Shown one piece after another: positions 40,001-45,560 of a stretch of DNA of 45,560 bases. Within the stretch, counting starts at the first letter, position 1; every line of letters starts with the position of its first letter. This stretch comes from Candidatus Omnitrophota bacterium (GTDB taxonomy: Bacteria > Hinthialibacterota > Hinthialibacteria > Hinthialibacterales > JAKPRU01). Position numbers and translations under genes: made by a program. Location of the stretch: the NCBI GenBank assembly GCA_029570205.1, contig JAKQSI010000043.1:1-45560 (forward strand), read 5' to 3'. The notes beneath the pieces are model-generated. The model was not told the origin of the DNA. It did no database searches and saw only the letters and a list, made by a program, of their open reading frames with translations.

Positions 40001-42009
40001 CCTTGATTCTCCGTTCGGGTTTGCGGATTCCGAAGGTGGATACCCGATTCGAGCGGTCCGGGAAGCGCACCGGCTCTCTTATTCTGGATGGTGACAATCT
40101 GCCGGTGGTCGATCTTAAAGACAACCGGCAGGTGGTAACCCGGGGTGGTGGAAGCCTTCAGATCAAGGACAGCCGAGGCAAAGTTCTGGTGGAATATACC
40201 TCGATCCCTGCGGGGGCCGAGTTGGAAACGCGGTTGGGAGAGAAAGTCAATCCGGGCATGTTGCTCGCGCGGTGGGACCCGTTGCGGGTCCCCATCATCT
40301 CCGAACAGTCCGGGAAAGTCGAAATCGAAGGGATCGACCGGGCCTCTCTGGTCAAAGAACCGGAGACCGGCGAACCCATGATCCCCATTGATTGGACGGA
40401 GCCGGTCCGGGTCTCAATCGGAAAGGACAACGAACGAGTCTCGTATGTTCTCCTGCCGGGGCATCGGCTTCTCCATGTCCATGGCAGCGCCATCAAAGCC
40501 GGGGACATGTTGGCTTATCTGCCGACTCCGATTATCGCGCGTAGGGAGGGGAAACTGCGCTATCGGGATATTATCGAAGGCGAAACAATGCGGCGGATTC
40601 TCGACCCGGGCGCCGGAACATTGCAATCCATTATTAAAGATCCCCCGTTCGGAAGAATTCCGCGCCTTACCCTGGTGGACCGTTTCGAGCAAATCGTTGA
40701 GCAGCACAGTCTGCCGACCGGGTCGTTGCTTGAGGTGGAGGATGGGCAGGATATTTTGGGGGGCTTTATTCTGGCGCGAACCGCCCAGATGGTTCAGCAG
40801 TTCGCCGAATTGGTCGGCGGAATCGCGGTGGGCGCGTTCATCCTGCTGCCTGACGGCACGGAGTTCGAACGAAAAGGCAAGAATGTCTACTATTTCGACA
40901 CCGACCAGACGGCCGAAGTTCTGGCCCGGTGGGATCCATACAACAAAACGGAGATCTCCGCGATCGATGGAATCTGCGAATTCGATCAGATCATCGAGGG
41001 GGTCACAATGTTGCAGCGGTCTTCAGAGGGTGGCGGTCCGTCTCAAATGATCATCATGGAACACCGAGAGGATAAGCGCCCGGCGCTGATTGTCCGTGGT
41101 GAAGGCGGTGTCAGCGAGTACCACGCATTGCCCTCCGGTGCGCATATTGTGGTCGAACACAATTCCCGCATCCAAGCGGGCGATGAACTGGCCCGCATCC
41201 CCAAGGAAACCTTCAAATCGCGAGATGTTACCGGCGGACTGCCACGGGTGGAGGAAATCTTTGAAGCCCGTCGCCCGAAACCACGCGATCTGGCCATCAT
41301 CACCAAACTCGACGGTTGGGTTCATCTCCCCAAGCAGGAAGAGATCACCGAGGAGATCGAGCACAAATTGGAGCGGAAACGAAGAAGAGGCACCCGACTC
41401 GTCCTGATTACCGATAAGGAAGGCGAAATCCTCACCGGTTATGAAGTGGAGGTCGGAAAACACGTTATCGTTCGCGATGGAGACTGGGTTTCGACCGGAA
41501 CAAAATTGGTCGATGGTTCCATTGATCCCCATGAGTACCTCGAAGTAATGGGCGAAAAAGCCACACAGGAATATCTGCTCAATGAAGTCCAGGAGGTGTA
41601 TCGCCTGCAGGGCGTGCGGATCAACGACAAGCACATCGAAGTCATTATTCGTCAAATGATGCGCAAAGTTACCATCACCGACCCCGGCGATACCAATTAC
41701 CTTCCGGATGATGACGTGGATCGGCTGGTTGTCCTGAGAGAGAACGCGGAAGTCGTGGCGAAGGGCGGGAAACCGGCTCAGTTCAAGCCTCGGCTCCTGG
41801 GAATCACCAAGGCCTCTCTGGGGACGGAATCGTTTATTTCCGCTGCCTCGTTCCAGGAAACAACCCGGGTTCTTACCCAGGCCGCCATCGCCGGAAAATA
41901 CGATTTCCTGATGGGCCTGAAAGAGAACGTGATTATGGGACACCTGATTCCGGCAGGAACCGGGTGGGAATACAATCAGCGGCGGAGAGGAAGCAGTCGG
42001 GATGAGTAA
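37057..42009 (+). CDS. rpoC: DNA-directed RNA polymerase subunit beta' with large trigger-loop insertion
   Basis: The 1650-residue subunit is much longer than the usual 1200-1400. The N-terminal zinc ribbon ([21 protein letters not shown]), the catalytic NADFDGD (about 464-470), the second zinc site ([15 protein letters not shown], about 876-890) and the start of the trigger loop ([19 protein letters not shown], ending near 925) are all present. Normally DITxGLPRV follows at once or after 188 residues as in E. coli. Here [19 protein letters not shown] appears only near 1390. The insert of about 460 residues contains repeated LPxG...AGD.LAR-like units typical of sandwich-barrel hybrid motifs. 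GAGGAG lies 10 bases before the ATG. Confidence 0.98.
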   Translation: MWKSVQTPSAKPREEEIRDINRIRSIRITLASPETIRSWSYGEVKNPETIDYKTYKPKADGLFCERIFGPTRDYECACGKFKGIKHKGVTCDRCGVEVIQAKARRSRLGHIELEMPVSHIWFSKGVPSRMAALLDMSIKALERVLYFEEYIVLDPGDTDLQLYQLINERAYSELRQEYGDLFRVGIGAEAIREILASMNLDQMAKELKKAIRESRSKQKVKRYIKRLKVADDFRNSGNRPEWMILEALPVIPPDLRPLVPLDGGRFATSDLNDLYRRVINRNNRLRRLKEVRAPEVIIRNEKRMLQEAVDSLLDNGRRGRPVKGSNNRPLKSLSDMLKGKQGRFRQNLLGKRVDYSGRSVIVVGPELKYNQCGLPKQMALELFEPFIIRKLEELDEITTIRSAKRKIERGDPEVYDVLEEVIQDHPVLLNRAPTLHRMGIQAFQPILVEGKAIRLHPLTCTAFNADFDGDQMAVHVPLSQEAQDECRKLMLAKHNILSPAHGGPISTPTQDIVLGLYFLTKIRKPIDGGPPRRFSSTTEAVIAYDQGCLGLQDEIEVRVEGRLTRTTVGRIVFNESLPPDLRFVNDLMVKKNLAALVSRCYNIYGKDRTSQLLDDLKNLGYYYAKIGGISISLTDMRVPSEKETLLAAARKDVAETIRQYEEGVITDIERYNKVIDRWIETTEAVGKAMEKELQNDHNGFNPIYIMYHSGARGSEQQIRQLAGMRGLMSKPMKKLTGGMGEIIESPIESNFKEGLTVLEYFISTHGARKGLADTALKTAEAGYLTRRLVDVAQDVIISEEDCGTLSGFEVTAIREGDRTIESLEDRVLGRVAAEDIRNPLTGATLVETGQVIDEETVSAMRLCGVEHVRIRSVMSCEASRGACAKCYGWDLSKRAPVNIGEAVGVIAAQSIGEPGTQLTLRTFHIGGTTSRILEQSEVRIRLNDDGMGGLRDGEIGIVKYVHLRYVVDREGRQRVVNSGARPLILRSGLRIPKVDTRFERSGKRTGSLILDGDNLPVVDLKDNRQVVTRGGGSLQIKDSRGKVLVEYTSIPAGAELETRLGEKVNPGMLLARWDPLRVPIISEQSGKVEIEGIDRASLVKEPETGEPMIPIDWTEPVRVSIGKDNERVSYVLLPGHRLLHVHGSAIKAGDMLAYLPTPIIARREGKLRYRDIIEGETMRRILDPGAGTLQSIIKDPPFGRIPRLTLVDRFEQIVEQHSLPTGSLLEVEDGQDILGGFILARTAQMVQQFAELVGGIAVGAFILLPDGTEFERKGKNVYYFDTDQTAEVLARWDPYNKTEISAIDGICEFDQIIEGVTMLQRSSEGGGPSQMIIMEHREDKRPALIVRGEGGVSEYHALPSGAHIVVEHNSRIQAGDELARIPKETFKSRDVTGGLPRVEEIFEARRPKPRDLAIITKLDGWVHLPKQEEITEEIEHKLERKRRRGTRLVLITDKEGEILTGYEVEVGKHVIVRDGDWVSTGTKLVDGSIDPHEYLEVMGEKATQEYLLNEVQEVYRLQGVRINDKHIEVIIRQMMRKVTITDPGDTNYLPDDDVDRLVVLRENAEVVAKGGKPAQFKPRLLGITKASLGTESFISAASFQETTRVLTQAAIAGKYDFLMGLKENVIMGHLIPAGTGWEYNQRRRGSSRDE

Positions 42010-42050
42010 TGAAAGGAGCCGGACGGAAATAGAAATAGCGTGCGGGTTCC

Positions 42051-42079
42051 TTGACAAGTTTCTTGAAAATCTATATCTT
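42051..42079 (+). promoter_or_regulatory. Promoter of the str operon (rpsL-rpsG-fusA-tuf)
   Basis: A perfect TTGACA (42051-42056), a 17-base spacer and TATCTT (42074-42079, 4/6) lie in the gap after rpoC. The leader to rpsL is about 185 bases and contains the palindrome GGGCACGTGCCC (42141-42152) and a TGGGA/TCCCA stem (42157-42169). Confidence 0.6.
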
Positions 42080-42268
42080 GAAAACCTGTGCCTGTGTTGT
42101 ACTTCGGCTTGGGTGGCAGGGAGGTAGACGCTTTGGATCGGGGCACGTGCCCTGTTTGGGATCTTCCCAGCGTTTCCTTGTCGGCACACGCAACCCAGGA
42201 CTTTCCAAAAATTAACGTTTCTCCGTTTACAGGCGGAGCGGAATGGGTGAATATTTGGAGGCTATGGA

Positions 42269-42640
42269 ATGCCTACGATCAATCAGTTGATTAAAAAGGG
42301 ACGGCAGCAGAAGCGTAAAAAGGTGAAGGCTCCTGCGCTGCACGGTTGTCCGCAACGCCGAGGGGTTTGCACTCGGGTCTGGACCATGAGCCCGAAAAAA
42401 CCCAACTCCGCTCTCCGGAAAGTGGCTCGTGTGCGCCTGACAAACGGAGTGGAAGTCAACGCCTATATCCCCGGTGAGGGACACAATCTCCAGGAACACT
42501 CCATTGTCCTGGTGCGTGGCGGAAGAGTCAAAGACCTGCCCAGTGTCCGCTATCACGTGGTACGCGGCACTCGTGACGCCAGCGGTGTGGACCGAAGACG
42601 ACGGGGACGATCCAAATACGGGGCCGGTCGGCCGAAGTGA
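42269..42640 (+). CDS. rpsL: Small ribosomal subunit protein S12
   Basis: This 123-residue protein of the decoding centre shows the family signature [19 protein letters not shown] and [15 protein letters not shown]. The lysines of both loops, whose replacement gives streptomycin resistance in other bacteria, are present; the Gly usually found after DLP is Ser here. GGAGG lies about 8 bases before the ATG. rpsG starts 10 bases after the stop. Confidence 0.98.
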   Translation: MPTINQLIKKGRQQKRKKVKAPALHGCPQRRGVCTRVWTMSPKKPNSALRKVARVRLTNGVEVNAYIPGEGHNLQEHSIVLVRGGRVKDLPSVRYHVVRGTRDASGVDRRRRGRSKYGAGRPK

Positions 42641-42650
42641 GTGGGAACCA

Positions 42651-43121
42651 ATGGGACGTAAGAAAAAATCCATAGAACGCGACATTCTGCCTGACGCCAA
42701 ATACGGCAGCAAACTCGTGGCTAAATTTGTCAACAGCCTCATGTCTCGGGGCAAGAAAAGTGTGGCCGAACAGATTTTCTACAAGGCCATGGAGCAGGTC
42801 GAGAAGAAGACGGGCCAGGATCCGATGACCGTGTTCAAGAATGCTGTGGAAAATGTCAAACCGAGCCTGGAAGTCCGGTCCCGCCGAGTCGGCGGCGCAA
42901 CCTACCAGGTCCCGGTAGAAGTGCGACCCAACCGCCGTCAAGCCCTCGCATTCCGATGGCTCATTGCCGCGGCACGGGGACGTTCCGAACGCGGGATGGC
43001 TCTTAAATTGGCCCAGGAACTGATCGACGCGGCCAACAACCAGGGCACCTCGATCAAGAAAAAGCAGGATACCCATCGTATGGCGGAAGCCAACAAAGCC
43101 TTCGCCCACTATCGGTGGTAA
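42651..43121 (+). CDS. rpsG: Small ribosomal subunit protein S7
   Basis: This 156-residue protein has the normal length and starts the assembly of the 30S head. It shows [41 protein letters not shown]-type sequence and the C-terminal [15 protein letters not shown]. The frame is open upstream inside rpsL, but family similarity begins at the ATG at 42651. The ribosome site is weak, so translation is probably coupled to rpsL. A 7-bp stem (CTCCGCC/GGCGGAG) lies shortly after its stop, within the 160-base gap to fusA. Confidence 0.98.
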   Translation: MGRKKKSIERDILPDAKYGSKLVAKFVNSLMSRGKKSVAEQIFYKAMEQVEKKTGQDPMTVFKNAVENVKPSLEVRSRRVGGATYQVPVEVRPNRRQALAFRWLIAAARGRSERGMALKLAQELIDAANNQGTSIKKKQDTHRMAEANKAFAHYRW

Positions 43122-43281
43122 TTCGAACAATCTCCGCCCGCTTGCATTTCTGGCGGAGTGACCATTCTGAATATGGCGCGAACAGCGCAAGGACCAAGCC
43201 GGCAGCTCCTACACCCACAGGCGTTTGCCTTGGGATGGCTGGATTCTGTCGGTTGTTCTGTGAGCAAAAGAGCAGAATTTC

Positions 43282-45393
43282 ATGAACGTGAGTACTACCA
43301 TAGAACGAACAGAGAATGCGCTCGAATTGGTGCGCAATATCGGCGTGATGGCACACATCGATGCCGGAAAGACCACCACCACCGAGCGGATTCTGTATTA
43401 CACGGGGAGAACCCACAAGATCGGTGAAGTCCATGACGGCGCCGCCGAAATGGATTGGATGGCTCAAGAAAAAGAACGAGGTATCACCATTACTTCGGCG
43501 GCCACGTGCTGCCGCTGGCGAGGCCATCACCTCAACCTCATCGATACCCCCGGTCATGTCGACTTCACAGTCGAGGTCGAGCGATCCTTACGGGTACTCG
43601 ATGGGGCAATATGTGTTTTTTGCGCGGTCGGCGGTGTGGAGCCGCAGTCCGAGACGGTCTGGCGTCAGGCAGACCGCTACCAGGTTCCGCGAATCGCCTT
43701 CATCAACAAAATGGATCGAGTCGGCGCCGATTCTCAACGAACCATTGAGATGATGCAAACACGCCTTGGCGCGCATGTCCTCCCCATCCAATTACCGATC
43801 GGAGTCGAATTGACTTTCTGCGGTGTCGTGGATCTTGTCGAAATGAAAGCCAGAATCTGGCATGAAGCCGCAGACGACTACGGAACAACGTATGAGGACG
43901 GACCCATTCCACCGGATATGCTGGAGGCCGCGGAAGAGGCTCGTGTTCACCTGCTGGAAACCCTGGCAGAAACCGATGACGGGTTCATGGAACGGTACCT
44001 TGAGGGCCATCCGATTACCCCGGATGACATTCGATCCGCCATCCGGTATGCAACCATTCATCTTGGCAGGATCCCTGTTCTGTATGGTTCGGCCCTGAAG
44101 AATAAAGGCGTCCAGCTCCTTCTGGATGCCGTAGTGGATTACTTGCCCTCGCCGTTGAATGTCCCGCCTGTGGTCGGAACGGATCCCGATTCCGGGGAAG
44201 AGACGGTCCATGAAGCGCATATTGATGCGCCGTTTACCGCACTGGCTTTCAAAATCCAGTCCGATCCGCACGGCAAGTTGACATTTCTGCGCATCTATTC
44301 CGGCCGGATTCGCTCCGGTTCGGTCGTGTTCAACGCGAGGAAGAAAAAACGAGAAAAAATCGGACGGCTTCTCCGAATGCACGCCAACAAACGGGAAGAT
44401 ATCAAAGAGGCTTGTGTCGGCGATATCGTCTGTGCAATCGGTCTGTCCGGAACGACCACAGGTGATACCCTGTGCGATACGGATTCCCCGATTCTTCTGG
44501 AATCGCCGCAATTCCCGGACCCGGTCATTTCGGTTGCCATCGAACCCAAAAGCCGCTCGGATCAGGACCGCCTCGACGTCAGCCTGGCAAAATTGGCCGA
44601 AGAAGATCCGACGTTTCAGGTTCGCACCGACCGGGAAACCGGTGAAACGATCATCTCCGGAATGGGCGAACTTCATTTGGAGATTATTGTCGATCGCCTG
44701 ATTCGCGAGTTTAACGTCCATGCCAATGTCGGGCGGCCGGAAGTGGCCTATCGGGAAACCATCCAGAAAGCCACCACGGGAGAGGCACGATTTGTGCGGC
44801 AATCCGGAGGACGGGGCCAGTACGGGCACGTCGTTATCGAGATTTTCCCCCGTCAACCGGGCGAAGGGTTTTCATTTGAGGATTGCATCGTCGGCGGCGC
44901 CATTCCGTCCGACTATATTCCGGCAGTGCGGAAAGGCATTCAGGAATCATTGGCAACCGGGGCATTGGCGGGATATCCCATCGTGGATATCGGCGTGCGA
45001 CTGGTTGACGGTTCGTATCACCCGGTGGATTCCTCCGAAATGTCTTTTTCTATCGCAGGTTCCCTGGCGTTGAAAGACGGCTTCCGAAGAGGAGATGCCG
45101 TCCTGCTGGAACCGATTATGGATGTGGAGGTCATTGTTCCCGAAGAGAACATGGGGGATGTCATCGGAAATATCAACGCGCGCAGGGGCAAGGTGGTCTC
45201 CCTGGAACCCCGGATGAATTTGCAGGTCATCTCGGCGATGGTTCCGTTGGCGGAGATGTTCGGTTATGCAACAACATTGCGCTCGATGACTCAGGGAAGA
45301 GGCACATACAGTATGCAACTGGGGCGGTACGAAAAAGTTCCGTCCGGCATTCAGGCCGAAATTGTAGCCAAATTCACCGGCATGGGTCGGTGA
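43282..45393 (+). CDS. fusA: Elongation factor G
   Basis: This translocation GTPase has 703 residues. The G domain shows [15 protein letters not shown] (P-loop), the switch I region [20 protein letters not shown] and NKMDRVGAD. The later domains II-V follow in normal order, with GGRGQYGHV and the C-terminal [18 protein letters not shown]. Length and motifs are those of canonical EF-G rather than the second, recycling-only type, and the position between rpsG and tuf agrees. The ribosome site before the ATG is weak. Confidence 0.97.
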   Translation: MNVSTTIERTENALELVRNIGVMAHIDAGKTTTTERILYYTGRTHKIGEVHDGAAEMDWMAQEKERGITITSAATCCRWRGHHLNLIDTPGHVDFTVEVERSLRVLDGAICVFCAVGGVEPQSETVWRQADRYQVPRIAFINKMDRVGADSQRTIEMMQTRLGAHVLPIQLPIGVELTFCGVVDLVEMKARIWHEAADDYGTTYEDGPIPPDMLEAAEEARVHLLETLAETDDGFMERYLEGHPITPDDIRSAIRYATIHLGRIPVLYGSALKNKGVQLLLDAVVDYLPSPLNVPPVVGTDPDSGEETVHEAHIDAPFTALAFKIQSDPHGKLTFLRIYSGRIRSGSVVFNARKKKREKIGRLLRMHANKREDIKEACVGDIVCAIGLSGTTTGDTLCDTDSPILLESPQFPDPVISVAIEPKSRSDQDRLDVSLAKLAEEDPTFQVRTDRETGETIISGMGELHLEIIVDRLIREFNVHANVGRPEVAYRETIQKATTGEARFVRQSGGRGQYGHVVIEIFPRQPGEGFSFEDCIVGGAIPSDYIPAVRKGIQESLATGALAGYPIVDIGVRLVDGSYHPVDSSEMSFSIAGSLALKDGFRRGDAVLLEPIMDVEVIVPEENMGDVIGNINARRGKVVSLEPRMNLQVISAMVPLAEMFGYATTLRSMTQGRGTYSMQLGRYEKVPSGIQAEIVAKFTGMGR

Positions 45394-45433
45394 ATCCATG
45401 AAATGACGATACGCACAATAAAGGAAGAGGACG

Positions 45434-45560
45434 ATGGCGAAGAAGAAATTTGAACGAACGAAACCGCATGTGAATATCGGGACGATCGGGCATGTGGACC
45501 ACGGGAAGACGACATTGACGGCGGCGATCACGATGGTGTTGAACCTGAAGGGGTTGGCGG
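45434..45560 (+). CDS. tuf: Elongation factor Tu, start only
   Basis: The first 42 codons are present before the window ends. They read [20 protein letters not shown] followed by [12 protein letters not shown], which contains the P-loop [18 protein letters not shown] directly upstream is a very good ribosome site. The codons end almost only in G or C, with ACG, GGG, GCG and GTG dominant, unlike the preceding fusA gene, which prefers GGA/GGC and ACC. Confidence 0.97.
   Translation, partial: MAKKKFERTKPHVNIGTIGHVDHGKTTLTAAITMVLNLKGLA

Overview
The window is bacterial chromosome of moderately high GC, densely coded, with no rRNA, tRNA or CRISPR array that I can see. Several things point to an uncultured-type bacterium near the Planctomycetes-Verrucomicrobia group or candidate phyla such as Sumerlaeota or Hydrogenedentota: Gfo/Idh/MocA oxidoreductases with twin-arginine signals, an HprK/HPr/EI relay without a visible sugar permease, a very long RpoC, and intergenic DNA full of palindromic repeats. 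No marker fixes the phylum, so this placement is an inference.

Layout. 1-3852 (+): a small sugar-modification group of two Tat-type oxidoreductases around a TIM-barrel isomerase, with palindromic repeats before and between them. 3940-6834 (-): a two-domain parvulin chaperone coupled to a YhaM-like OB-HD exonuclease. 6992-12965 (-): a tight operon of a TPR/coiled-coil membrane protein, LarB, a secreted FecR-like/GspG-like chimera, a DUF58 protein and a lytic transglycosylase. 13234-21426: a surface-polysaccharide locus. It holds a 690-residue WecG/TagA plus polyprenyl phosphoglycosyltransferase fusion, a 1567-residue GHMP kinase plus nucleotide-sugar epimerase plus GlmU-like nucleotidyltransferase fusion, and a divergent hexose-1-phosphate nucleotidyltransferase followed by ahcY. 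22940-26712 (-): a UroD-family protein, a decayed transposase, dinB and a small protein upstream of it. 27417-32684 (+): hpf, ptsN, hprK, ptsH, ptsI, a DUF167 gene and tmk, mostly overlapping or closely spaced. 33158-45560 (+): rpoB, rpoC, rpsL, rpsG, fusA and the start of tuf.

The most striking content is the polysaccharide locus. One protein appears able to take a free sugar through phosphorylation at C1, transfer to UTP and C4 epimerisation. A second protein combines the enzyme that loads the first sugar phosphate on the lipid carrier with the enzyme family that adds the second sugar. Together they look like a two-polypeptide route from free sugar to lipid-linked disaccharide. That reading is inferred from domain content; no substrate is proven. 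Other notable points are an insertion of about 460 residues in the RpoC trigger loop, a near-consensus promoter with a long structured leader directly before rpoB with no ribosomal protein genes upstream, and several repeat families that have spread into gene ends.
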